This document shows, one piece after another, positions 49,258-56,951 of a stretch of DNA of 64,000 bases; position 1 is the stretch's first letter, and every line of letters starts with the position of its first letter. Source of the stretch: Arcobacter iocasae. GTDB taxonomy: Bacteria; Campylobacterota; Campylobacteria; Campylobacterales; Arcobacteraceae. The position numbers and the translations under genes are program-made. Under the pieces are notes generated by a model. It saw only the letters and a program-made list of their open reading frames with translations, searched no databases and had not been told where the DNA came from. Where the stretch lies: contig NZ_CP090177.1 of assembly GCF_042214795.1 (NCBI RefSeq), positions 744,001-808,000 on the forward strand, in the 5' to 3' direction.

Positions 49258-49917
49258 ATGAATATATTATTGCTAGAAGATGACATTGTTTTTGCTGATA
49301 TGATAAGTGAATATTTAATTGAAAATCAATTTATCGTTACTACCGTTTATGATGGGGAAGAAGCAGAGGAATTAATTTATACAGATACATTTAACTTATT
49401 ATTATTTGATATTAACGTACCTTCAATTGATGGATTAACTTTAGCAAATAAAATTAAAAGTTCCGGGTTTAATATACCAATTATCTTTTTATCATCAGCA
49501 TCAGGTATTGAAAATTTAAAAAAAGCATATCAATATGGAGCTAATGACTTTATAAAGAAACCATTTATTCTAGAAGAAATACTTATTCGTATAAAGTATA
49601 TACAAAGAAGTTTTTTTATAGACTCGACAGAAATTATTAAAATTTCAAACAATATAACATTTAATTTATTGAGTATATCTATACAAAAAGAAAATGAAAT
49701 TATTTATTTACCAAAAAAAGAAGGAAAAATTTTAAAATATTTTTTATTAAATAAAAATAGAATTATTTCAATAAATGAATTAATAATAAATGTATGGGGT
49801 TATGATAGTGAGCCATCAATTGCAACTATAAGAACATATATAAAAAATATACGAAAATATCTTGAAAAAGATTCCTTTGAGACAATAAAAGGATTAGGCT
49901 ACATACTAAAAAAATAA
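49258..49917 (+). CDS. OmpR-family response regulator RR2
   Basis: 219 residues. Receiver: LLEDDIVF, phospho-acceptor in FDINVPS, SSAS in place of the usual Thr/Ser site, and KKPF lysine. DNA-binding domain ends ATIRTYIKNIRKYLEKDSFETIKGLGYIL. It is divergent from the porin gene and the two promoters touch, so it may control both. No adjacent kinase. Confidence 0.92.
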   Translation: MNILLLEDDIVFADMISEYLIENQFIVTTVYDGEEAEELIYTDTFNLLLFDINVPSIDGLTLANKIKSSGFNIPIIFLSSASGIENLKKAYQYGANDFIKKPFILEEILIRIKYIQRSFFIDSTEIIKISNNITFNLLSISIQKENEIIYLPKKEGKILKYFLLNKNRIISINELIINVWGYDSEPSIATIRTYIKNIRKYLEKDSFETIKGLGYILKK

Positions 49918-49950
49918 TTACATGTTAACTACATAAAAAAGAAGTAGAAT
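49918..49950 (+). promoter_or_regulatory. Island promoter P9
   Basis: Half-sites TTACATGTTAA and CTACATAAAAA (49918-49939), 5 bp, -10 TAGAAT (49945-49950). No protein gene starts within 100 bp; it points at the candidate small RNA. Confidence 0.6.
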
Positions 49951-49956
49951 TCATAA

Positions 49957-50059
49957 GGGTTATTTAGTACCTAAAACATGTCGAAGAAACCCAATAAAAC
50001 ACTACGAATTTTTTCATATGCGCGAACACTTGTTAAATTTTTCATTCTTCGACATTTTT
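49957..50059 (+). ncRNA. Candidate small RNA, copy 1
   Basis: About 100 nt starting seven bases after the P9 -10 box. ATGTCGAAGAA (49978-49988) pairs perfectly with 50045-50055, which is followed by a U run, as in a terminator. GGGTT at 49957-49961 can instead pair with AACCC at 49988-49992, giving two exclusive folds. No start codon with a ribosome site lies inside. Transcription is not shown. Confidence 0.4.
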
Positions 50060-50092
50060 CTCCTCATTACCTCCACACTAGTTTGATATGAT
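50060..50092 (+). promoter_or_regulatory. Island promoter P5 (SHOCT/DUF411/RR3)
   Basis: Half-sites CTCCTCATTAC and CTCCACACTAG (50060-50081), 5 bp, -10 TATGAT (50087-50092). Confidence 0.7.
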
Positions 50093-50111
50093 ACAAAAAA
50101 AAGGAGTTATT

Positions 50112-50321
50112 ATGTTTGATTTTATGAATATGAATTTTACATTATTTCATGGTTTTTCGATGTTTGTATTTTGGGCTATTTTAGTTTATTTGATTTTCTC
50201 TGGATTAAATAGTAAAGAAAAAACTTCTGCTATAGATATTATTAAAAATCGATTAGCAAAAGGTGAGATATCAAAAGAAGAGTTTGAATCATTAAAAACT
50301 ACATTAAAAACGGAGATATAA
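50112..50321 (+). CDS. SHOCT-domain small membrane protein, copy 1
   Basis: 69 residues. Start at 50112 has AAGGAG upstream; an earlier in-frame ATG at 50088 lies inside the -10 box and is rejected. One membrane segment (FHGFSMFVFWAILVYLIFSG) is followed by a SHOCT motif (AIDIIKNRLAKGEISKEEFESLK), which is found at the C-terminus of many small membrane proteins near copper genes. Role unknown; perhaps an oligomerisation module. Confidence 0.8.
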   Translation: MFDFMNMNFTLFHGFSMFVFWAILVYLIFSGLNSKEKTSAIDIIKNRLAKGEISKEEFESLKTTLKTEI

Positions 50322-50323
50322 TT

Positions 50324-50752
50324 ATGAAAAAAACAATTTTATTTTTAGGAATACTTGTTAGTTCAATTTTTGCAATGGAAGGCAAAACAATGACTGTCTA
50401 TAAATCACCTTATTGTGAATGTTGTGCTAAATGGGTAGACATTATGAAAAGTAAAGGGTTTGAAGTAAAAACAATAATGACTAATGAAGTTAATATTATA
50501 AAACAAAAAGCTGGATTACAAGCTGGGCAAACATCATGTCATACAGCATTTGTTGATGGATATGTTGTCGAAGGTCATGTTGATTACTCTGCAATTAAAA
50601 AAATGCTAACAGAAAAACCTAACATTATTGGTATAACAGCACCAGGTATGCCAATAGGAAGCCCTGGAATGGAACAAGGAAATAAAAAAGACAAATATGA
50701 CATTTTATATGTGAATAAAGATGGTTCAACTGGTGTATATGAATCTCACTAA
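50324..50752 (+). CDS. DUF411 copper-binding protein, copy 1
   Basis: 142 residues with a Sec signal (KKTILFLGILVSSIFA). The DUF411/CopG core has the cysteine motif SPYCECCAKW, a TSCHTAFVDGYVVEGHVDY segment with further Cys and His, and PNIIGITAPGMPIGSPGME. DUF411 proteins are periplasmic redox or metal-binding proteins tied to copper resistance. It is 2 bp after the SHOCT gene. Confidence 0.88.
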   Translation: MKKTILFLGILVSSIFAMEGKTMTVYKSPYCECCAKWVDIMKSKGFEVKTIMTNEVNIIKQKAGLQAGQTSCHTAFVDGYVVEGHVDYSAIKKMLTEKPNIIGITAPGMPIGSPGMEQGNKKDKYDILYVNKDGSTGVYESH

Positions 50753-50783
50753 ATAAGTCTATCCAATAAAAGGAACTGGTACT

Positions 50784-51440
50784 ATGAAAATACTTTTACT
50801 CGAAGATGATGTAATTCTAAATGAAATTATTGAAGAGTTTTTATTAACGTTAAATTATGAAGTAGTAAGCACTCATGATGGAGAAATCGCTGAAGAATTA
50901 ATTTATGAAGAGTTATATGATTTATTAATCTTTGATGTAAATGTACCTTCATTAAATGGATTTGCCTTATTAGAGAAATTAAGAAACAACAACATTAATA
51001 TACCTACAATATTTATTACATCTTTAAATACTATTGAAGATCTACAAACTGGATTTAAAGTAGGTTGTGATGATTATATTAAAAAACCTTTTGAACTTGC
51101 TGAGTTAAATTTTGTAATTGAAAATATGATGAAATCATCAATCACTTTGTCAAATAATATTATTAAGTTATCTAATACTATATATTTAGATAAGAAAAAT
51201 ATGCTCATTAAAAAAGATAAAAAAGTGTTCCCTTTACCCAAAAAAGAGTATGAAATATTATTATATTTAATCAAAAAGAAAGATATAGTTAACATTAAAG
51301 ATTTACATTCTAATATCTGGAAAAATGAAAAGTATCCAGGTGATTCTACAATTAGAACATATATAAAGAATTTAAGAAAAATTCTTGGAAAAGAATATAT
51401 TCTTAATAAAAGAGGATATGGCTATAAATTTAACAACTAG
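50784..51440 (+). CDS. OmpR-family response regulator RR3 (chimeric twin of RR4)
   Basis: 218 residues. The receiver (about residues 1-108) is identical to RR4: LLEDDV, FDVNVPS, TSLN, KKPFELAEL. After residue 108 the linker and DNA-binding domain differ, ending STIRTYIKNLRKILGKEYILNKRGYGYKF. The change falls at the end of the 1196-bp duplication. It overlaps the kinase gene by 23 bp, so it pairs with that kinase. Confidence 0.92.
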   Translation: MKILLLEDDVILNEIIEEFLLTLNYEVVSTHDGEIAEELIYEELYDLLIFDVNVPSLNGFALLEKLRNNNINIPTIFITSLNTIEDLQTGFKVGCDDYIKKPFELAELNFVIENMMKSSITLSNNIIKLSNTIYLDKKNMLIKKDKKVFPLPKKEYEILLYLIKKKDIVNIKDLHSNIWKNEKYPGDSTIRTYIKNLRKILGKEYILNKRGYGYKFNN

Positions 51441-52575
51441 TGAAAAAAACACATTTAAAAGATTTTTATCTTTATACTTGGGTTCGTCATTTATTTTAAT
51501 ATTATTAATTTCACTATTATATTACCAAAATGAAAGAACTGTATATTTTGATTTAATTAAAGCAGATATGCAGAATTTATCATCAAAAATTTCATCAAAA
51601 ATTATACTATCTCATATGAATAAAACGTCTTTTGACTTTAATATGTTATTGGATAGTAAAAAATATAAGATCTCATTTTATAATAAAGAAAAGAAAAAAA
51701 TCTATGGAGATATAAATTATGAATTAGATTTGTCAAAAGATTACATTAAACATCAAGGACATTTTGTTCTAATTGATAAATCTGTTTCAGGACATCTTAA
51801 TATTTATTATATTGCTATTGAAGAGAATTTATATTTTAAAAAAATTGATAATTTAAAAATTGACATATTATTTTTCTTTATTTTAATTTACTCTATAATT
51901 GCTTTAATTAGTTTTTATCTTTCAAAACTATTTTTAAAACCAATTAAGGATGAAAGAGAAAGATTAAATACTTTTATAAAAGATACAACACATGAATTAA
52001 ATACCCCAATAAGTGCAATTTTAATGTCCTCAGAATCTGAAGTATTAACAATTAAACAAATAGAAAGAATTAGATTAAGTGCAAAAAGAATTTCTGAAAT
52101 TTATAAAGACTTAACATATACTTTTCTTGAAAATAATATAAATAATACAATAATAGAAGAATTAGACCTTAAAAACGAAATAAATGAACAATTGGAATAT
52201 TTTGAACCATTAGCATTAAAGAAAAAGATTTTAATTAAATGTGATATAGAAAGCTTCAAGTTTACTATAAATAAAGATGACTTTATAAGAGTTTTTAATA
52301 ATTTGATTTCAAATGCAATTAAATATAATAAAGTGGGAGGAGAAATACATATAATTCTCAAAGAAAAAAATTTAGTAGTCAGTGACACAGGAATAGGAAT
52401 TAGTAACGAAAAAATAAATAATATATTTGAAAGATATTACAGAGCAACATCTGAACAAGGTGGTTTTGGGATAGGTTTAAATATAGTAAATAGAATTTGT
52501 AGAAAATATAATATAAACATTACTGTTGATTCTAAAATAAAAAATGGTACAAGTTTTACTTTATATTTTAAATAA
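51418..52575 (+). CDS. Sensor histidine kinase
   Basis: 385 residues from the ATG at 51418 (AAGAGG upstream; an ATG at 51385 is less likely). Two membrane segments (about 20-40 and 150-175) flank a periplasmic sensor loop of about 110 residues. The cytoplasmic part has the H box THELNTPISAIL, N box NLISNAIKYN, G1 DTGIGIS and G2 GFGIGLNIV. It lacks a HAMP-like region of clear sequence. It is the only complete kinase for four regulators, with no CusS-like ligands recognised in the loop. Confidence 0.93.
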   Translation: MAINLTTSEKNTFKRFLSLYLGSSFILILLISLLYYQNERTVYFDLIKADMQNLSSKISSKIILSHMNKTSFDFNMLLDSKKYKISFYNKEKKKIYGDINYELDLSKDYIKHQGHFVLIDKSVSGHLNIYYIAIEENLYFKKIDNLKIDILFFFILIYSIIALISFYLSKLFLKPIKDERERLNTFIKDTTHELNTPISAILMSSESEVLTIKQIERIRLSAKRISEIYKDLTYTFLENNINNTIIEELDLKNEINEQLEYFEPLALKKKILIKCDIESFKFTINKDDFIRVFNNLISNAIKYNKVGGEIHIILKEKNLVVSDTGIGISNEKINNIFERYYRATSEQGGFGIGLNIVNRICRKYNINITVDSKIKNGTSFTLYFK

Positions 52576-52615
52576 ATTCAATATAGAATTTAAATATTTT
52601 ATAATAGGTAAATAA

Positions 52616-52648
52616 TTACATGTTAACTACATAAAAAAGAAGTAGAAT
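52616..52648 (+). promoter_or_regulatory. Island promoter P10 (copy of P9)
   Basis: Same half-sites and -10 TAGAAT (52643-52648) as P9, within the duplication. Confidence 0.6.
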
Positions 52649-52654
52649 TCATAA

Positions 52655-52757
52655 GGGTTATTTAGTACCTAAAACATGTCGAAGAAACCCAATAAAACAC
52701 TACGAATTTTTTCATATGCGCGAACACTTGTTAAATTTTTCATTCTTCGACATTTTT
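52655..52757 (+). ncRNA. Candidate small RNA, copy 2
   Basis: Identical to 49957-50059, with the same 11-bp closing stem (52676-52686 with 52743-52753). Confidence 0.4.
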
Positions 52758-52790
52758 CTCCTCATTACCTCCACACTAGTTTGATATGAT
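52758..52790 (+). promoter_or_regulatory. Island promoter P6 (copy of P5)
   Basis: Same half-sites and -10 TATGAT (52785-52790) as P5. Confidence 0.7.
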
Positions 52791-52809
52791 ACAAAAAAAA
52801 GGAGTTATT

Positions 52810-53019
52810 ATGTTTGATTTTATGAATATGAATTTTACATTATTTCATGGTTTTTCGATGTTTGTATTTTGGGCTATTTTAGTTTATTTGATTTTCTCTG
52901 GATTAAATAGTAAAGAAAAAACTTCTGCTATAGATATTATTAAAAATCGATTAGCAAAAGGTGAGATATCAAAAGAAGAGTTTGAATCATTAAAAACTAC
53001 ATTAAAAACGGAGATATAA
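52810..53019 (+). CDS. SHOCT-domain small membrane protein, copy 2
   Basis: Identical 69-residue product to the gene at 50112-50321, with the same membrane segment, SHOCT motif and ribosome site. It heads the second module, followed 2 bp later by DUF411 copy 2. Confidence 0.8.
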   Translation: MFDFMNMNFTLFHGFSMFVFWAILVYLIFSGLNSKEKTSAIDIIKNRLAKGEISKEEFESLKTTLKTEI

Positions 53020-53021
53020 TT

Positions 53022-53450
53022 ATGAAAAAAACAATTTTATTTTTAGGAATACTTGTTAGTTCAATTTTTGCAATGGAAGGCAAAACAATGACTGTCTATA
53101 AATCACCTTATTGTGAATGTTGTGCTAAATGGGTAGACATTATGAAAAGTAAAGGGTTTGAAGTAAAAACAATAATGACTAATGAAGTTAATATTATAAA
53201 ACAAAAAGCTGGATTACAAGCTGGGCAAACATCATGTCATACAGCATTTGTTGATGGATATGTTGTCGAAGGTCATGTTGATTACTCTGCAATTAAAAAA
53301 ATGCTAACAGAAAAACCTAACATTATTGGTATAACAGCACCAGGTATGCCAATAGGAAGCCCTGGAATGGAACAAGGAAATAAAAAAGACAAATATGACA
53401 TTTTATATGTGAATAAAGATGGTTCAACTGGTGTATATGAATCTCACTAA
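53022..53450 (+). CDS. DUF411 copper-binding protein, copy 2
   Basis: Identical 142-residue product to the gene at 50324-50752 (CECC motif and signal peptide included). Two copies should double the dose of this periplasmic protein. Confidence 0.88.
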   Translation: MKKTILFLGILVSSIFAMEGKTMTVYKSPYCECCAKWVDIMKSKGFEVKTIMTNEVNIIKQKAGLQAGQTSCHTAFVDGYVVEGHVDYSAIKKMLTEKPNIIGITAPGMPIGSPGMEQGNKKDKYDILYVNKDGSTGVYESH

Positions 53451-53481
53451 ATAAGTCTATCCAATAAAAGGAACTGGTACT

Positions 53482-54141
53482 ATGAAAATACTTTTACTCG
53501 AAGATGATGTAATTCTAAATGAAATTATTGAAGAGTTTTTATTAACGTTAAATTATGAAGTAGTAAGCACTCATGATGGAGAAATCGCTGAAGAATTAAT
53601 TTATGAAGAGTTATATGATTTATTAATCTTTGATGTAAATGTACCTTCATTAAATGGATTTGCCTTATTAGAGAAATTAAGAAACAACAACATTAATATA
53701 CCTACAATATTTATTACATCTTTAAATACTATTGAAGATCTACAAACTGGATTTAAAGTAGGTTGTGATGATTATATTAAAAAACCTTTTGAACTTGCTG
53801 AGTTATCTATAAGAATAAATAATATAAAAAAGTTAAAACAAATTGATTGTGAGATAAAGGTTAATATTACAGATAAAATGATCTATAATTTTAGTACAAA
53901 AATTATTTCTGGGAATAATAGTTCTTTTCAATTATCAAAAATTGAATCTAAAGTATTTGAATATTTTCTAAGAAATAAAAATAGAACGCTTTCAATAGAG
54001 GAAATTTCAATTAATAATTGGGCATATGATGAAATGCCAGAGCCAACCACAGTACGAACATATATAAAAAATCTTAGAAAAATTTTAGGGAATACAATGA
54101 TTATAAATATTAAAGGAATTGGGTACAAATTAGTGGAATGA
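53482..54141 (+). CDS. OmpR-family response regulator RR4 (chimeric twin of RR3)
   Basis: 219 residues with a receiver identical to RR3 through about residue 108, then a different linker and winged helix ending TTVRTYIKNLRKILGNTMIINIKGIGYKL. Its stop TGA overlaps an ATG that opens a kinase-like start cut after 17 codons, so its own kinase has been lost. With the same receiver as RR3 it may be phosphorylated by the kinase at 51418-52575. Confidence 0.92.
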   Translation: MKILLLEDDVILNEIIEEFLLTLNYEVVSTHDGEIAEELIYEELYDLLIFDVNVPSLNGFALLEKLRNNNINIPTIFITSLNTIEDLQTGFKVGCDDYIKKPFELAELSIRINNIKKLKQIDCEIKVNITDKMIYNFSTKIISGNNSSFQLSKIESKVFEYFLRNKNRTLSIEEISINNWAYDEMPEPTTVRTYIKNLRKILGNTMIINIKGIGYKLVE

Positions 54142-54191
54142 GCCTAAAATATAGACAAAAATTAATTCAGTTAATTAATATAACAATTTAG
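54138..54191 (+). pseudogene. Remnant of a second histidine kinase gene
   Basis: ATGA overlap with RR4, then 17 codons (MSLKYRQKLIQLINITI) resembling the basic start of a sensor kinase before its first membrane helix, then a stop. The rest of the gene is absent. The region to 54372 is non-coding, with AGCCTAAAATAT repeated at 54141 and 54361. Confidence 0.5.
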
Positions 54192-54372
54192 AGAAAATTG
54201 CAGATAATAATAATCTTCATTTCAAAAAATAAGTTCACTAACCTGTACCTTTTGAGCATATTCAGTGATTCAATTACTTATAAAAATCTTTTTAGACCTG
54301 TCCATATAATAGTATCTTTAAAGAGTATAAGTATTCAAAAGAACTTTAAATAATTGTTAAAGCCTAAAATAT

Positions 54373-54984
54373 TTATCGTAATATTTTTCTACTTTTAATA
54401 TATTGAGACAATGATGGTTGAGTTCCAATATTTATATAATCTACAATTTTTTGAACACTAAGTCCTAATTTATAAAGTTCCTCAATTTTATCCCTATAAG
54501 GATCATATTTACTTTTTACAAGTTGTCCCTTTTGTCTTCCTAGTAATTTACCTTTTGATTTTGCGACAGCTAAACCTCGTTTTGTTCTTTCAGAAATAAT
54601 TTCTCTTTCTGTTTCTGCAAAATATCCATATATGGAATAAAGTAGTTTTGCTAATGTACTATTTGCAGTAGATAATTCTGGTTGTTCAATAAATATAAGA
54701 TTTACTTTCATAGTATTAAACTTCTCAATTATATTCAATATCTCTAGCATATTTCTACCTAGTCTTGAAAGTTCCGTCACAAGTAAGGTATCTCCTATAT
54801 TAAGTTCCTCAAATAATCTATCTATTAATCTCTCTTTTTGCTCTTTTCTACTGCTTACTTCTATCTCAAAAAATTTATCAATTTTAAGGTCATAATTATA
54901 TGCATATTCAAGAATTTTGTGTTTTTGATTTTGAAGAGACTGTTGTTCAGTGGAAACTCTAATATAAGCTACATTTTTACTCAT
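54373..54984 (-). CDS. Serine recombinase (resolvase/invertase family)
   Basis: 203 residues. The catalytic domain starts VAYIRVSTEQQ (nucleophile Ser11), with LLVTELSRLGRN and YFAETEREIISERTKRGLAVAKSKGKLLGRQKG. The C-terminal helix-turn-helix (ELYKLGLSVQKIVDYINIG) is present. Size is that of Tn3-type resolvases. An upstream cluster of inverted and direct TAAACTTAT motifs could be its res site. Confidence 0.9.
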   Translation of the reverse strand: MSKNVAYIRVSTEQQSLQNQKHKILEYAYNYDLKIDKFFEIEVSSRKEQKERLIDRLFEELNIGDTLLVTELSRLGRNMLEILNIIEKFNTMKVNLIFIEQPELSTANSTLAKLLYSIYGYFAETEREIISERTKRGLAVAKSKGKLLGRQKGQLVKSKYDPYRDKIEELYKLGLSVQKIVDYINIGTQPSLSQYIKSRKILR

Positions 54985-54995
54985 TCTTTGCCTTT

Positions 54996-55065
54996 ATAAG
55001 TTTATACTACAATTATATATTTAAACTTATATAATTAATAAATTGAGCCAAGCCTCTAAACTTAT
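54996..55065. promoter_or_regulatory. Candidate res site of the resolvase
   Basis: ATAAGTTTA at 54996-55004 is inverted relative to TAAACTTAT at 55022-55030 and 55057-55065. The first pair spans 35 bp, somewhat longer than a normal subsite of about 28 bp. It overlaps the resolvase promoter region, as res sites do. Confidence 0.45.
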
Positions 55066-55090
55066 CAATATAATAACTATAAATGGTCGT

Positions 55091-56494
55091 TTAAACATAT
55101 TTTTTATCTTTAATTAAATTATCATCAATTACAATTTCCCTTGATATTGCATATCGTATAACATCAAAATATTTATCATCAAAATCTTCACCAAATTCTG
55201 CCTTAGCTTCTCTTTTTACAAGTTCTTGAGATTTTATACAATTTTTAAATCTATTTAGTGACATTTTAATATGTCCATCATTTAAATCAAGCCCCATAAG
55301 TTTTAAAGCAGTTGATATATACCTTAATGTAGTTAAAGGATCTGCATGTCCTAATTTTACTTGTAATGCATTTAATAATAAAGGATGTGGTACGAGTCCA
55401 GTGTTTTCTAAAGGGATCCCCTTTGTATTCGCTACATCCATAATAGTCCAAGTTGCAAATGTATGACGTAACCAATGAGGTGTAATATTATTCACTGTTC
55501 TTCCCATAATTTTAGAAGCTTTAGAAAAAGCTCTCCATACATCATATTTATTTACTTCTTTCCCTTTTTCAGTTATCCAAAAAATATTTTCTTTAATCTT
55601 TTTTCCTGTTATTTTCATTTTTTGCTCATACTTATATGATCTATCAACATATTCACTTCTAATATAATTATCATTAACCTCTTGCATCGTTCTAAGTGGC
55701 AATTCATATTGTTTATATTCATCATGTCCTTTAGGGATATAATTTCTATATACTGTATCATTAAGAGTTTTCCCATTTGCATATAATTTTAGTAAGCCTT
55801 TAAAATCACTTTCTTTAGCATCTAATGCAGCAGTTATACGTAATCCTGTTTCAACCATGAAAATAGCCAAAACTTGATATACAATATCTATATTTCTTAA
55901 ATGTTTTTTTAATATTGAGAATTCTTTTCTACTCAAAGCATGATAAGTATGCTGCTTTGGACTTGCTTTTACTCTTAAAGCCCATGAATCTATCTTTTCA
56001 TTCTTTTCTGAACTATATCTCTTATGAAGATGATCTAATAATCCTTTATGTCTATATTTATTTGTCTTTTTTATTGTTAAAACCATATCGTTAGGTTCAT
56101 CTAACTTATCCATATATCTATAAAATTTAAACCAAGTATTTAACTTATGGTTCATTACATCATTTGATATTGGTTCATAACTATAATTGTCTAAATCTAT
56201 ATTATCATTTTCATCCCAACATAGCATTGCATTACGTATTTTTTTAATATCAAATTCAGTAGCAGTTCGCCAATTTAAATCCATATCATATAAATTCCTA
56301 TATAATTCAGCAATTGTAAATGCCTTACCCTTATAAGAACTTTTTCCTGCAATACCTCCATATCTTCCACCATATCTTGATTCATAAATTAAAAACTCTG
56401 CTGAAGGAATATCAATCTTACCATCAATTAAAAGTAACGTTATATCTCTATTTTTCAAACTAGGATGTGTTACTGTAATATTTTTAATGTTCAT
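55091..56494 (-). CDS. Tyrosine recombinase, fourth gene of the island recombinase operon
   Basis: 467 residues with a C-terminal catalytic domain: first Arg in VETGLRITAALDAKE (about residue 215), HWLRH (His340, Arg343), KLGHADPLTTLRY (His383, nucleophile Tyr392). All key positions are present, so it should be active. It overlaps the preceding gene by 11 bp. The N-terminal part is specific to this type of element. Confidence 0.88.
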   Translation of the reverse strand: MNIKNITVTHPSLKNRDITLLLIDGKIDIPSAEFLIYESRYGGRYGGIAGKSSYKGKAFTIAELYRNLYDMDLNWRTATEFDIKKIRNAMLCWDENDNIDLDNYSYEPISNDVMNHKLNTWFKFYRYMDKLDEPNDMVLTIKKTNKYRHKGLLDHLHKRYSSEKNEKIDSWALRVKASPKQHTYHALSRKEFSILKKHLRNIDIVYQVLAIFMVETGLRITAALDAKESDFKGLLKLYANGKTLNDTVYRNYIPKGHDEYKQYELPLRTMQEVNDNYIRSEYVDRSYKYEQKMKITGKKIKENIFWITEKGKEVNKYDVWRAFSKASKIMGRTVNNITPHWLRHTFATWTIMDVANTKGIPLENTGLVPHPLLLNALQVKLGHADPLTTLRYISTALKLMGLDLNDGHIKMSLNRFKNCIKSQELVKREAKAEFGEDFDDKYFDVIRYAISREIVIDDNLIKDKKYV

Positions 56495-56951
56495 ACTTAG
56501 CCTTCAACCTATCAACTTCTTCATATAATTTAGTTCTTTCTAATTTCAATTTTTGAATAGTTTTATCTTTCATCTCTAACTCTTCATTTAATGAAAGTTT
56601 TTGATCATAAAAATCAGCAATTTGTAATACTAAACTTTCAATATCATTTTTAAGTTTTGCTGTTTCTGAAATTGTTTTTTTTGAAACTAAAGTTTTCATT
56701 TTCTTATGTTCATCTTTAAAATCAGTAATTCTCTTTTTTATGTCTTTAAAATCTTGAGTTTTAGGACTTTTTATACTCTTATCTCCAATTTTACTTTCAA
56801 GAAATAAAACATATTGCTCATTTGCATAATCAAGAACATTTTGGTAAGTCACTTTATTTGAGGAAGGAGTAGATTCCTCTATTAAGACATCAATAGCTTC
56901 ATGAAGTGCTTTTATTTTCAATTCTTTTTGTTCTTTTGATATTTGTCCCAT
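56484..56951 (-). CDS. Small coiled-coil recombinase accessory protein (TnpC-like)
   Basis: 155 residues. N-terminal part EQKELKIKALHEAIDVLIEES with a helical look, then a long charged coiled coil (about 95-155: LKNDIESLVLQIADFYDQKLS, EMKDKTIQKLKLERTKLYEEV). Size, position and coil match TnpC of Tn554-like elements, which helps fix insertion orientation there. It shares TAATG with the upstream gene and overlaps the next by 11 bp. Confidence 0.65.
   Translation of the reverse strand: MGQISKEQKELKIKALHEAIDVLIEESTPSSNKVTYQNVLDYANEQYVLFLESKIGDKSIKSPKTQDFKDIKKRITDFKDEHKKMKTLVSKKTISETAKLKNDIESLVLQIADFYDQKLSLNEELEMKDKTIQKLKLERTKLYEEVDRLKAKYEH

Larger units (their letters stand above)
49912..51107 (+). 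repeat. Exact 1196-bp duplication, copy 1
   Basis: Same sequence as 52610-53805 by reading (offset 2698 bp). It includes promoter P9, the possible small RNA, promoter P5, the SHOCT and DUF411 genes, and the receiver half of a response-regulator gene. The proteins are identical. Edges are sharp: bases differ directly outside. Confidence 0.92.
52610..53805 (+). repeat. Exact 1196-bp duplication, copy 2
   Basis: Second copy of 49912-51107. Since no difference was seen, the event is recent or maintained by conversion. The intervening 1502 bp holds the end of RR3 and its kinase gene. Confidence 0.92.

Noticed and set aside
50088..50111. Upstream ATG as the SHOCT gene start (and the copy at 52786)
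   Set aside because: This ATG is part of the -10 box TATGAT and has no ribosome site; the ATG 24 bp later follows AAGGAG.
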